Below the pieces are notes generated by a model. It was not told the origin of the DNA, did not search any database, and saw nothing but the letters and a program-made list of their open reading frames with translations. 64,000 nt of DNA from contig CM075101.1 in assembly GCA_037576195.1 (NCBI GenBank), positions 26,102,001 through 26,166,000 of the forward strand. The letters are read 5' to 3'. Shown piece after piece: positions 12,804-24,717 of the stretch; within the stretch, counting starts at the first letter, position 1, and each line of letters opens with the position of its first letter. Position numbers and translations under genes: made by a program. Source of the DNA: Phytoseiulus persimilis (taxonomy: Eukaryota; Arthropoda; Arachnida; Mesostigmata; Phytoseiidae).

Positions 12804-13780
12804 GGCACACTCGCTCCGTTTGCTTCAGTGATCGATAACCTGTGTTCACACCTCCTGCAGCTCCAGATTTTCGGCACGTTCACACGAAAACACTCCAATA
12901 CCTTAAGCGAGGAGGACCCGTACCGTCCGAGGAGAGAAATCATATGGTAGATGGGAGCAGAACACGTTTTGACGTTCGTCAGAACGCGCATGGGCGACTC
13001 GGTGCTTGGAAGATAGTGGCAGTTTATATTGTAATTGGAACTATGGCCACGAACGTTTACACTCTTTTCAGCGCAAATGCTGTGAGTTTCGCAGACGACC
13101 ATAATTTTCGTCAAGCGTGGCGATCCCGAAAAAAAAAACAGATCCCTCTTCGGCCACAAACAAGGTTGGGTCTGAATACTCTATCGAGAAACTCGTAGTT
13201 CGACCCTAATTTTCCCTAATTCTCATGTTGCTGAATGATATCCTCACGCGCCCCATTTTCACCATGGATGCGGACATTGGGCTCCTCAAAGGAGTAGCTT
13301 GTTTTTCGTTGGAAGGAAGTCCCCGAAAGAGGGAAAATGGGAGAGAACAAGTACCGCAAGATTCACAGAGAAGAATTGTCTCACGGAGTCGTTTTAAGGA
13401 TCCATGGTACACAAACCGCTCGAGTCTGATTCGCTCCATTCCATTCTCAAGATAGATTCGATGCTGACACGCAAAACCTCGAGGCGGTGCGACGCGGTCA
13501 CGTAAGGAATGACGAAATCATCTCCTAAACTCGGAATATTCCCGGAGCCGAGGTGGGATCTTGAGCCTGGCAGCTCGATAATCAAGACGCGAGCATCGAC
13601 AATTCAGAATGTTTCTCGGACCCTTGCTTGGGAACTAGGCAGATGGGTATCTTCAGATGCGACGGGTACGCGGGCTCGTGAAGCTTTGACTCCGCCGCTT
13701 CAGGCAACTAATCTTCACGATCGGAATGACAGTCAAATATCATACGATCCAAAACCTAATTTGGCTTTGGAAAAGTTATT
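12804..13780. other. Intergenic interval between the acidic orphan and ABHD11
   Basis: Only short overlapping frames on both strands and no recognisable domain. It should contain the promoter of the minus-strand gene that starts at 12803 and the end of the ABHD11 transcript. Confidence 0.4.
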
Positions 13781-13786
13781 TTTATT
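13781..13786 (-). terminator. Poly(A) signal AATAAA for ABHD11
   Basis: TTTATT on the plus strand reads AATAAA on the minus strand, about 250 bases downstream of the ABHD11 stop codon. Confidence 0.5.
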
Positions 13787-14037
13787 TGCTCAGACTCAAT
13801 ACTCGACTCTATGTTCTTCAGTCGCGTTCCTCAGCACGGGTCAGAAGTCCCGATTGGAAGCGACTCCTCTGATCAAATCGGAGAATAATCGTGAAAGCAG
13901 CACAAAAGCACGAACTCGATAAACTCGGTAACATTCATAACAATGCGACTCCAGTCCACGCGGGAAAAGCGGGATTCACCAGGACACCGATAAATCATTA
14001 TCACTATTGTAATTGGAACCAAGAGACCGAAAGACGA

Positions 14038-15933
14038 TCATTTCTTGAGTATGAAGTCGGAGACGAGATCGACGAATTCGTTGGGCTTGTCCGCATGTAC
14101 CCAATGAGCAGCGTTGTCAATGGTTTCAATTTGTGCGCGAGGGAAAAATTTCCTGATCAATGGGAAATCGTTCCGTTTAATGTAGCCGGAATTCCCTGTA
14201 AAGGAGAAGCGAATTGCAACAGGCTAACGAGCGACAAACGGTTTCGAGGCGTCACGGTCAACATCCCGACTGTTCCTGGGCAGCGACGACAGCGATCACT
14301 CACCTCCCCGAATGAACAGGACGTCACCTTCGAAGGTACCTTCCAAAGCTGGCATTCGGAGGAGTTTGTCGAGGTTGTTCTTGATGGCTTCCAGGTTTAT
14401 GAGGTACTTGAAATCTGGGTGACCCTTCTGTAGGTTCATCAAGAGGAATTGCCTCAGACCGAAATCCTGGAAACCGGGAGAGCCTTCCGCTCATGAGCCG
14501 GAAATGGATAGTCTGATGCTGTTCGTTGCAGCCTTGGAACCCACGTTGTCCAAAAGCGAACTTATTCAGCATGAACTTGTTCCCAAAGAACGGGGATGAG
14601 ATACCTTGATGGTGAGTTCCATGAACTTGTCGGCTTTCAATCGTGCTTCACGAGTCGTCAATTCTGGCGGAAGTTGAGCCAGCGATTCCTCCATTGCCAG
14701 CAGAGCCACCTGCAAAAGTTTTCGGAACTTCAACCTCTGACACGAGGTTCACGGTAGCCCAAGTCATCCAAGTCAGACCGAAAGTCTCAGCACCAGGTTC
14801 GCCCACCTTCGCTTCTCCATTTATGGTGTTCGGCAGATTGTTCGGTGAAATATCCACCACAATCAGTCTGTCGATCAAGGTTGGCTGGAATCGAGAATAT
14901 CCGAGCTAAGTTGATTGATTTATTGCGCTCGGAGTAAAATCAACAGTCATCTCGCAATACAACGAACCTTCGTCAATGCTAGCGTCATGACAGCTCGTCC
15001 ACCCAAAGAGTGGCCCAGAAAGACGCACCTGCAGCGATGGAATCGTCGTCAGAAAGTCGCTGATGACAGAATCGAAGTCCATCGAGTCCTCAAATAAATG
15101 CTAAAACGCAGACTTCAGACATTGCTCAGCTCACCGTGAAAAGTCATTTTGTTTAGCGAAGTATTCCAAGTCCGCGGCCATATCGTAAATTGACATCTCT
15201 TCCGTTTGAGGTGAGTCCCCATGATTCCTCGAGTCGACACAATAAACCTGCGAACACGACTCAGCTGGAAATCATCCCGAGCATCGACCGACCGGATGGG
15301 ATCGGAACGGCAGATTTGACTCGCGCTATAAGCTGAGAATAGTTTCCGCTTTTACCTTGGTGCCGGTCTTCTGCGTGAATCGTTTAGCTAACGATTTCCA
15401 GTTCGACTTCGAGCCAAACAGGCCGTGACTGATCACCAGAGGCGAGAGACTAGTTTCGATTTTAGTGTCCTCGAAGGACGAGTATGCTAAGCTCACCGGT
15501 TTACATCTGTAAAAACAGTTCACCGGTCAACAACGAAATCATCGAAGAAGATATCGGTCGGGATCTGGATGAACTAGGATGGAACGGAACTGTTCCCGGG
15601 TACACGCGTCTCCCCAGGTGAGGTGACGTCCAAAGTGACAAACCAAAACGACAACCAAATTGAAACAACCGGGGGTTTCCCGCTCGGTAAATATGAATCT
15701 GAGGAAGCCACTCCATCGCTTCTGTTCAGTCTTTGTGTCTCTACAATCTGCGGAAAACTGACGGATCGTGGCCCTATGTTGATCAGCTACCTGGACAGGG
15801 GATCGTTCTTGTTCTCAGTGGACTGGGTGCGTTTGAGAATCGAGACACAATTTGCTGTAGTCCCGAGGTATTCAGTGGGCGGAAGGCGACTAGCTCTCAA
15901 CGCTGCCGGTACTTTCTGTAGTAACCGCACCAT
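14038..15933 (-). CDS. ABHD11: ABHD11-like mitochondrial alpha/beta hydrolase, 8 exons
   Basis: Exons (5' to 3'): 15933-15791, 15506-15356, 15247-15135, 15028-14968, 14884-14807, 14709-14605, 14466-14304, 14195-14038. All phases close, giving 323 residues (human ABHD11 has 315). The first exon encodes a basic, acid-poor leader (MVRLLQKVPAALRASRLPP) typical of mitochondrial import. Hydrolase motifs are HGLFGSKSNW with the oxyanion region (about 76-85), DSRNHGDSP, the nucleophile elbow GHSLGG (Ser143), VVDISP, and the C-terminal catalytic His in AAHWVHADKP (His302). In vertebrates ABHD11 is a matrix serine hydrolase that maintains lipoylated 2-oxoglutarate dehydrogenase; the same role here is inferred. 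The donor of exon 4 (GTTCGT) is weak. The gene is divergent from TMEM120, with 1.7 kb between starts. Confidence 0.92.
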
Positions 15934-17598
15934 CTTGAACGGTCAGAAAATTATGTCGCAGCTCGATGGATAGTTCTCCACGCAATGAGAAATAGTTTTC
16001 TGAGGAGAATGTCAACTCAAATTCACCTTCTTCTCTCTCTCTCTCTCTGCCTGGCAATCAGCTGTTCCGTACCAGACAGGCATGGAGAGAGAATGTTTGT
16101 TGTCGGGCGGTGGAATTTGAAATCGTCTGCCGCGTGCGATTGTGGCCTCGTCGTCCGTATCGGAAACCCCTGATCCAATGTCCACCTATTTTTCCCTCTG
16201 ATCATTCCCGTCTCGATAAGTGATGCTCCCATGAATTTGCGGTGAAAAACGGCTTTGTTCTTGCGCGCGTCGAGGATCCCACCAGACGGCGCCACCTCCT
16301 CCGAGGCAAAGCCGTATGTGCTGTGTTGATTATTGATGCAAGAACACTCGGCCGCAGCGCCAGCGGACGTAACAGTTACAAATATCTATCCGTCAGCAAC
16401 ATCGGCAAGGAGGCATACCAAGTTTTTCGCATTCAAGTCGACGCGTGCATCCTCTGACGTGCGTTCCGCAGTCGGTCATCCGTCACTTCTTCCGGGACCT
16501 GACGGTTGGTTTACGTCTTGATAGCAACGGCCAATAGATAGAAAAGTTCCACCGATTGAGATGAGCTCATTCGGACGACCACAGCGCCGAGACAGAATCG
16601 ACGACTGACGTTCTTCGGAACCTGTTCTGCTTTCTCCTGTGATCTTTTGCGTCCTGAGATGGAAGTATGCGAGCTTGCCGAGCAAGGAAGAGCTGACATG
16701 TGCTATAATCGGCGCTTGTGAATGGTTCTTGTCCCTCGTTGACAACGGAGCGGCGCGGTGGTTGTTCTTTTGGATTAGTTTTCTGTTTCGATCGTGTGTC
16801 TTTGCTGTTGACGGCTCTCTGTTATGCTCCATCGGCTCATTCGGGAGTCGCCGGGAAAATGTGGAAAGTTGCTCGGGATCTTCTGGCTGTATTGGAACCT
16901 CTGTGGTCGGAACTGTGTCTATGCTGACCCAGGGCTCACTTCGTGGTTTCTTGTGCATTTTGCAGATCACAACGACGACTGCCAGAGTTTCCGCAGGGCT
17001 GAACGGTTCGGTTCCCGGAGTTGTCCGTGATTGAGGACAATCTCTCGGGTTCAAAGATCAGCGGTGAGTGAAGATTGCTTCGTGATTCGTGGCGCCCCTC
17101 GAGAGATTACGACTCGTCTTCGTTCCCCCGACGCCTGTATGGAGTATGAAATTCGAACCGGGAGCCATTTATTTCGATGAGGGCATTTCTTATCGAGGTT
17201 TTGTCTCATGGGTTCAAGGTCCCCAGCGAAAAATGATCATGACCGGGGAATACATAATTAAGTTGAGACTCCCCTCGGACGATTAGCAGCTCTTGAAGAG
17301 GGGAAGGTTTCTCGAACGCGGCTTTCTCGAGCCGTTCCCGGTAAGCGTGAAAAATCGTAGCGAGCCGTCGTGGGAGCAGCACCGCGACGCGGTTAAGAGC
17401 GAACTTGAGTTAAGGTGTCGCGAAAACCTGTAACGGCACTGGAATAGTGACACTAATCGAAGGCTTGCGGTGTCTTATCTCGCCCGGCCACTGAACTGTA
17501 ACACGAATTCGTCGTTGAAGCACTGACGGTATCGAAGGAAGCTTCTCTGAATTTGCGATCTTTGCTTTCAAAATAGCTGTGGGGAGCATCTCGCGACG
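15934..17598. other. Divergent intergenic region between ABHD11 and TMEM120
   Basis: Presumably holds both promoters and 5' untranslated regions. It contains a short CT microsatellite at about 16030-16048. A 192-codon hydrophilic frame exists on the minus strand (about 16476-17054), but it overlaps equally long frames on the other strand and resembles nothing known, so I do not call it. Confidence 0.4.
16030..16048. repeat. CT dinucleotide microsatellite
   Basis: About nine uninterrupted CT units in the ABHD11/TMEM120 intergenic region. Confidence 0.8.
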
Positions 17599-19640
17599 AT
17601 GGAGGCGGAGGATGCTGGGGGAAAGCTGACTCAGATCGCTTCTGAGTTGGCGAAAACTCATGCAGAGTATGAAGATAAACTCCAGGTTGGTTTTGGGAAC
17701 TGGTGAACACGGCGTCGGAGCATTGTAGACGTCCGCTGTGCTGTTGTCTTTGTTTTGTTCTCGATTTGTCATCTTTCAAACACTGTATTTCAGCCGGCGT
17801 TCGTAGCCTACACTTCCCAGATCAAAGCTCTATCAATGAGCGAAGAGTTCTGCGAGAAACAAGTCAAACACCTGCTTCACAACTTGGAGCCTCTGCGGAA
17901 ACAGCTGACCGAGTGAGTTCTGTAGCTAGGTTTTCAGTGGAAGTTGGGTACGAGAGGGCGGCAAAGTTCTTACGGGGTTCTTTCTGAGATCATGAGACCG
18001 AACGGAAGTTTACAACTACTATTCCAGGTTGAAGGACCTAACGGAAGACCTCGCGGCGAATCGAGCCGAGCTCGAAACCAGTATCACGGAGCTCGAAAAA
18101 GCCATAAAGCTCGTGAAGCGGAATCTTCCCGCTCAGAGCGGCTTCTACCTTTATCTCGTACTTGGCAGTATGAATGTTAATATGCGCTCGAATAAACTGA
18201 AACTCAACTACAAAATCGAGTATGAAAAGTAAGTCGACTAATACGGACAGCCTTTAGCAAGTTCGGAGTGGAATTCGATCGGCAGGGTGTTGGGGTTGTC
18301 AAAAAAAAATCCTCTTCCTTCCAGCTTCAAGTTGTTCGTTACATGGGCGTTGTTGTTCCTATCGCTCCTCTGCCTCTACATGGGCCCAGGTTGTATCTGG
18401 GACTCCGTCCTCGTGTTTGCCCTTGTTTGGTTTTACTGTACTCTCACTATTCGGGAAAGCATCCTGAAAGTCAATGGCAGCAAGTGAGTTTCGCATCTGG
18501 CTCTTCTCACGAATCGAGTGCCTCATTATTGGAGCAGGGATTATCTTTGTTCCATGTCTACGAGCCAGGATAACAATGATCGCCGTCCGTTTTTCTAGCA
18601 TCAACGGCTGGTGGCGAGTCTATCACTTCATCGCCACGGGGCTGTCAGGCATTGTGGTCCTATGGTATGTTTTACAAGCTCGATGGCAAAGCTTCGGGGA
18701 GCAATCTAGTGCTCGGCAGCTTGGAGTATCACCTCGACGAATTTATCTTGCGCCTGAATATCGTTGGCACGGATAAAAGAAGCAATCGCTCCTCTCTGAG
18801 CATCCGTATTTATCCCGCAGGGCCGATAAAGAGGGATTCCAACAACATTTTCGCTGGTGGTTCTTGGTGTATACTTGTACAATGCTCCTCGCGCATCAGA
18901 TGCAGTATCGATACCAAGCCGGGACTTTGTACCGGCTACAGGTATGGTTTCGGAACCGCATGAGGCGCTTGTAGCCTTCTTCTGGATTTTTAACTAGTGT
19001 CACTTATTAGTGTGATCCAAGCTTCTCATGCCTCATATGATTCGGTTTCCGTGCGATTCAGGCTCTTGGTGACAAAGCGAACCCCATGGAAGTCAGCGTC
19101 GAAGGCATTCGTACCTCGTTGGCCGGGCCAATGTTCAGAGATTTCTTCTTGCTGATGCCCTTCCTGTATGCCGTCTACGTGAGTATATTGGCCACTTGCC
19201 ATGCTACCCCTGATTTTCGATCAATCCACATTCGGCTCTTCCAACGGGATCCACAAATGTCGACTCCCTTGAGTTCATCCTCTGCCGTCTTCATTTTTAC
19301 CTTGGATGCTTCCAGTTCCTCCAACTTTACATGGTGTACCTCCTTATGGACCTGATCCACACCCATCCCGACACCTACACGTGGCACGGCGCCGCCGCCG
19401 CGGTTCTCTTCGGAACCATGTTCCTCGGCAACATCCTGACCACGACGTTGGCCATCTACTCGAAATACAAGTACGGATCGCATAGAGCTCAATAAGGTTT
19501 CGCCATTCAAACACTCGATCCGCCTACTCGCGCACTCGACATCCCTCTTTTACCCGAAGTGAAGAGGAAACTCATCGTCGCTTGTCCTCCGCAGGTACCA
19601 CTTTCCGGATCCCCTTGAACTCCTCAAGAAGTTCCAATAG
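17599..19640 (+). CDS. TMEM120: TMEM120 family six-pass membrane protein, 9 exons
   Basis: Exons: 17599-17685, 17794-17912, 18028-18228, 18325-18483, 18599-18664, 18821-18941, 19062-19178, 19316-19470, 19595-19640. All phases close and give 356 residues (human TMEM120A has 343). Residues 1 to about 100 are a helical, coiled-coil N-terminus (ELETSITELEKAIK). Family signatures follow: GFYLYLVLGSMNV, FYCTLTIRESIL, NGWWRVYHFIATGLSG, MQYRYQAGTLYRLQALGD and a C-terminal pair of membrane helices. TMEM120 proteins sit in the ER or nuclear envelope, have an elongase-like fold and bind coenzyme A; an ion-channel role for TMEM120A has been proposed and disputed. If exon 8 is not spliced, the frame ends ten residues later (KYKYGSHRAQ, then TAA), giving an alternative C-terminus. 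Exon 1 has a GTTGGT donor, weaker than the others. Confidence 0.93.
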
Positions 19641-20594
19641 AATGTATCGACTACTCCCATTTCGGATCCATTACGACCACAGTCGGTCTTCCCTGATCAA
19701 AAGGGAATCGCCTGGGACGCGTAGAAGCCCAAAGGGGTGGACAGCGTTTCGCAAGTGGTCGGCGACAGGAGAAGACTACGAGCAACAGAAATGCGGAGAC
19801 GGGTGCCAGGTTCTTCGTTTCGCTCGATTCCTCCAGCTCTACTTATTCTGGTCCGGAAGCGGTTATCGATCAATCGATCTTGCAGCCGAGCCAGAGAACG
19901 GCCAAGCGTGACCGTCGATCCGTCAACGGGCAAATCGAAAACACGCAGGAGGCGAAGAAACATTTCATTACACTCGTGGAATTGAAGATCTGAGCATATG
20001 ATGACGACTTCCGTCGGGAAAGCCGGAACCTTTTGATGTTCAGACGCCGAATTCTGTGAACAAAAAGTGATATACCTCCCTGAAATGGGCGAGGAGCGCC
20101 TATTCACCTTGCTTAGTATGGTTATCGCCGATGCAAGTGATTCTTGAGCTATATTTACGTCTCGAAATTGGTCTGTAAACTAATGAATGTGTGAAGAGCG
20201 TGACGTTTTCGGACTCTCCATAGAGGTAGACCAAGCCCTGGTCATCCTGATTCCCACGAGGCACAAACTCTCGAGTAGACAGAGGAACTCATACTCTGCC
20301 TGATGAAGCCGAATTCCGGGAGCTCGCCAGAAAAATGACAGCTGTTATAGTTAGGTCCTAGTATTCTTTGTTAATTGCCGGGTCGAATTGAAGGTTTCCG
20401 GTCCTCTGATTTGGCAACGTCGCGTGGAGACCGAGGCAATCGATGAACGAATTCTTTGTTGTGTTGGTTGAAGATAAAACATGGACCTTCCCCCTGTCAT
20501 GGGAGATGTTGACGGTTCTCCTCTCGCGGAGATTCGTTTGGAGTGTATCACAGATCTGTCGAGGACGAATTAGAACTCAGGAGGAACAAGACGT
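19641..20594. other. Convergent 3' intergenic region of TMEM120 and METTL6
   Basis: No recognisable gene. The short overlapping frames here are unremarkable. Both flanking genes point into this interval, so most of it may be 3' untranslated sequence. Confidence 0.45.
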
Positions 20595-20612
20595 TTTATT
20601 CGACGCAATAAA
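20595..20612. terminator. Back-to-back poly(A) signals (minus strand 20595-20600, plus strand 20607-20612)
   Basis: TTTATT (AATAAA on the minus strand) lies seven bases from AATAAA on the plus strand, between the convergent TMEM120 and METTL6. The minus signal is about 180 bases past the METTL6 stop; the plus signal is about 970 bases past the TMEM120 stop. The compact bidirectional layout suggests overlapping transcript ends. Confidence 0.5.
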
Positions 20613-20778
20613 GCGGAATTGAAGATGTCAATAATGTAAATGCTCCTCCATCTTTTTTCTACTGTTTCTCGGAGCGTCGCATCAAGGGGGACTGGAAAGT
20701 CGGTCTTCGTGGAGGTACGAAGGTGGAAGGAATCCCGAAATTCATGGGGGATGTACACATTGAGCGTTTCCGAATGGT

Positions 20779-22125
20779 TCATTCTTTTGAAGTTTTGTGC
20801 GTGTCGGGCTTCACAAACTTGGACTGTACAAATATTCGTGGAACATCTATCCCTTCTTTGCGGTTGATTGTGCTACGTGTAACGTAACCATTCTCCTTCG
20901 TGTAGAACCCTGCAGCTCCGAACAAGTTCTCGGTGGTTTCCTCTGAGAAGTAAAACGCTCTGAAAAAAGTGTCGACTCAGTCTGGAGTTCGATAGTGAAG
21001 GCTGTGGTCTGCCCTACGGGAGCAACATACCTGGTTCCGTCTTGCCGGACGTAAAAGTTTTCCTGGAGCTTGTGGCCACGCTTGAATCTGGTGTTCGGGA
21101 CGAATGAAGTTGTTGGGTCAAGATCGGAGATCACGACTTGAAAATGGACGGGTGAACTGAATCAGAAGTCACGCATTCACAAACCTCAGTTGTGCTTGGT
21201 CGTACAGGCCATAGTCGCGAAAGAGGACTATGCCACCGGGACGCAATACCTGCGTATAAAAGAAAACAAAGAACAATCTTCCGGGATAAGCCTGGAGATG
21301 AACAGCCGATCCATCGTTTTCAGCTAAATTCAACACACCGTGAAGACGTTCCGAACGACCGTCGGCATTTTGTCTGGGCTAACGGCAGACAGCATGAAGA
21401 TCATCGTGACGATATCCACGCTCTTCTCTGGCACCTCTACGAGAAGATCTGAAGTGGTCAAGTCGCAAACAAACGCACGGTTGGAACCCGAAGAGAATGA
21501 TGGGTTCTGGTTCAGCAGCGATACGGCCCGTGGGCTGAAATCGCAAGCTAAGAACCGGAAAGCGCTCCCGTCCTCGATGAGTGGCAGGATCATATTACCC
21601 ACGCCACATCCGACCTGGAAGGAACAGAGCCGAAATGATAATGTAGACAGCGGTATGCTGCCTCAGATCACCAAAGTCCGCTCATTCAAGTTCCCATTGA
21701 GAATGCTCTCTTCAGATTACGGCCCAACTCACCTCGAGAAGAGTTGGCTGTTCATTAGTCCCCTCCGAGGGTAACTGGAAGTCATGCCCCAGAAGTTCTT
21801 CGAACTCGCGAGTCGTCCAATGGCGATCCTTGAAGAACCTCGTTTCGTTGCGCATATAAAACTTATCCCAATGCTTCTTGGCTTCTTCCTCGAGCTTCTT
21901 TCGTTTGAATTCAGAAAGGGTCTGGGGAAATCAAATAGATTCGGGAAGCTGTATTGCCCGGACAACCGCCTGGACGCATATTACGGAATTCCGGTAGTCT
22001 AAAGCGGAGATGACAGTCTTGGAGACTCTGTTGAATACCTCTTTGTCGTCTGAAAGTTTCCGAATTTCTTGGGGGTTCAGAGTCCTAGCTTTGTGGCCCA
22101 CTACGACCCCAACCGCATCATCCAT
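20779..22125 (-). CDS. METTL6: METTL6-like tRNA 3-methylcytidine methyltransferase, 6 exons
   Basis: Exons (5' to 3'): 22125-22039, 21921-21733, 21614-21339, 21249-21185, 21087-21031, 20959-20779. The phases close and give 284 residues, the same length as human METTL6. Motifs: HWDKFY and FFKDRHWTTREFEEL near the N-terminus; the S-adenosylmethionine-binding glycine loop VGCGVGN (about 93-99), then ACDFSPRAV; the signature LRPGGIVLFRDYGLYD; and QENFYVRQDGTR, with a C-terminal KEGIDVPRIFVQSKF. METTL6 makes m3C at position 32 of serine tRNAs with help from seryl-tRNA synthetase. The length and the absence of a METTL2/8-type N-terminal extension favour METTL6 over METTL2 or METTL8. Divergent from the four-pass membrane protein gene. 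Confidence 0.94.
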
Positions 22126-23713
22126 ATTTTTCGGAAGTTTGGAACGGTTGCTCTCGAGTTTGTCACGAATGTTCCTGGAGCCACAAAACTTCGAGTTCGC
22201 TGTGACGAAGACTCATCTGAAATCTCACGCGATTCAGCGCGAAATTGTGCAGCGGAGACTACAATGACAAATTTCTGAGTATCCTCGGGCCAGCAGAGCG
22301 ATACAACTTCACCGCGGAGGCCATCGTTCAATTCCAACCGAGAGCTCCATCAACACATGCCATGTGGTATCCTGGCTTCCCATCGAGTCGGCCTTCTCTG
22401 CTTCAACGTTGCGGTGCACATCTCAGAGTTTGCATGAATTCCTGTCAGGGATCGCAACGTCGCGGTTCGCGTGAGCCGGGCTCCGTTGACTCGGGTTCTC
22501 AATAGAATACCTGGGTTTCATGTTCCGTGAGATCGCTGACACTCCAACCATCAACTGCCGTCCATCGAGAGGGGTGAGAGCGTGACGTCTCTTTCCCGAC
22601 ATCCACGAGCCGTAAAGCCCAGCGAACTCTAAATGATTAGAAGGAGTGATTTTCTTCGAAGCTAGCCGGTTCGAACACCTTCAATCCCTTGAATACGCCA
22701 TCGTCAGCATCAGTTCCAAAGTGAGTTCGAGCTTGACTCGTCGTCCCAGAGCTCACTGTGTATTGCAGTCGTCCTGCAAATCTCGGGAAGCATAAGCCCT
22801 TTTCTGGCATACGTTTGGGAAGAAAAAACGACTGAAGTAACTTGGTCCGTCTGTCGCTCCGATTGACAGCCCAAACCCTTCAGCCGGTTGTTCGTGCTTT
22901 CAACTCTTTGAACCTGCACGAATCAGCGTGTTTCTTGCGGCCTCTTGGGTTTGCATGTCGAACTCATGTCGACACCCAGCTCGACTTGTTGCGCCGAAGA
23001 AGGAAATCGATTCCCGGACTTGGATCCTCGTGACCAGATTGAGATGAGAACTCACTCATCTCATGTCGCACACTGACTGTGAAGTTACGAACGGAAGCTC
23101 ATAAAACTCGCTTGGCTTGCTCAAGCTGGTTTCCCGACAGTGAGAATGTTCCGCTGTTGGAACATCTGGTATCACTTCATTTCCCTCGTCAAGGAGTTCC
23201 CGCAGCGCGAAACGCTCGCAGTAGAGTATGGATCAGCCATACTGACGACTTCGAATCTATTTTCCCAATCAGAGGCAGCCGAAAAAAAAAACAGGTCATG
23301 GCGAGATCGTCGGAACTGTGATCCCAGACAACACAGCCTTTCTGCGGAGCAGAATCCTAACATGGCTCCTCAAAAAACGTCCCTTCATGACACTAGTCTG
23401 GGTGCTGGCTCCGCACAACTGATTGGTATGGCCGCTCAGGGCCCAGTGATTCGACGGATTCGTCCTCTCCCATGAAACTCGTGATATGCTTGGCTAGAAT
23501 TTCATTGAGACAGATTAGCAGTAGCATCCATATTCCTTTTGGAGAACATTGTCCCGAGCCCGTTACGACCGAATAGTTCGCCGAGAATTTCCGCGATCCC
23601 TCATCACCAGGTATTCTGTGTGATCCCGACGGACGCCATGCTGAGGCGAAGATGTCCGCGCTTGATCCCTCGAACCCCCTGAGGTCTGGAACCGTTTTCA
23701 AAATTCCAGGAAG
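22126..23713. other. Divergent intergenic region between METTL6 and the four-pass protein
   Basis: No supported gene. The frames present are short, overlap on both strands and show no family signature. The two promoters should lie here, but no TATA box is obvious near either start codon. Confidence 0.4.
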
Positions 23714-24398
23714 ATGGAACGTTCCTCGGAGAGATGGGCGGCGGAGAGGAAATGTGCGTACTGGATTCTTTTTGTGTCAACAGCGTTGTTGACGTTTGCG
23801 GGATTCGCCATATTCATCATCTTCGCGATACGATTCAAGAACAATCATGCTGCAATGTGGTCTCTGTCCGCAGGTGAGCAGTCGGCCTTTCAGAGAATCC
23901 TTCCTTCGTCCTTCGGGTGATTTCAAGCGTGAATGTGGCTCTGACTCGCTTCTCCTTACTCGCAGGGGTTTTCAGTGCCGCCTCCTTCCACCTGCATGTA
24001 CTGAACCTTGTCAGCCGTTTATCCGAGTGGCATGATCGGAAGTCTCTGAACCAGATCAAGTACCTCGCCTGGGTTGTCTGCGCGCTCTCCACGGTAGGTG
24101 GTGGCGTGTACGGAGCCCTTGCCTACAAAACCCAGCAAGGTGAGTTGTTAGATCGATTCGCCGCAATACAGATTGCTTACCACTTCAGATTCTCAGGATG
24201 GACCTAATCCATCGATCTTGAATTCTTCCAGAGATCGATTTCGGAGAAAACAACTTCATTCTGTCGAGCATATCCGCGGCCTTGAGTTTGTCGTCTGGAC
24301 TCCTGTTGCTACTCACAGCGAAATTCTATCGCAGCCAACTGGCTGAAAGAGGGCATGTTCGTCTCGAGAACGAGGAAGGGAGTTCCTTCTACCACTAA
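23714..24398 (+). CDS. Four-pass membrane protein, family not identified, 3 exons
   Basis: Exons 23714-23873, 23966-24139 and 24232-24398, joined in phase 1 at both introns, give 166 residues. Four hydrophobic segments are visible: about 14-40 (AYWILFVSTALLTFAGFAIF), 46-70 (AAMWSLSAGVFSAASFHLH), 85-110 (YLAWVVCALSTVGGGVYGAL) and 117-145 (FILSSISAALSLSSGLLLLL). Both ends are hydrophilic and likely cytosolic; there is no cleavable signal peptide. Size and topology recall small tetraspan families such as MARVEL-type or TMEM proteins, but no signature lets me choose. The exon borders have strong GTGAGY donors and good acceptors, so the gene itself is well supported. Confidence 0.82.
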
Positions 24399-24711
24399 TC
24401 CCAGACCTAGCCATGACCTTTGAGTTTGTCCAACTAGATAACATCATCGCCTCTATTTTGTCGACGAAATATTTCTTCTCAAGTTAAGAGTGCCATCGAG
24501 TCGCTTAGAATATCACTGTTGATATCCTGTACAACCGCCAAAGTATCGTTTTAGGGATCTGTTACTAGGAGTCGCAAGAGTGAACTTCCTCGAAGAAAAT
24601 GCAAATGTATCTCACTGAATGTTCGGCCGCTATATGACAATGTAAGGTTACGAATGAGCTTTCCCGCCGAGGTATTTTGAGCCAAGAGTAGTGTACAGTC
24701 TGATGATTAAG

Positions 24712-24717
24712 AATAAA
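24712..24717 (+). terminator. Poly(A) signal AATAAA for the four-pass protein gene
   Basis: AATAAA about 310 bases downstream of the stop codon, on the coding strand. Confidence 0.45.

Noticed and set aside
16476-17054. 192-codon hydrophilic minus-strand frame in the ABHD11/TMEM120 intergenic region
   Set aside because: Competing plus-strand frames of similar length and no recognisable feature; could be chance.
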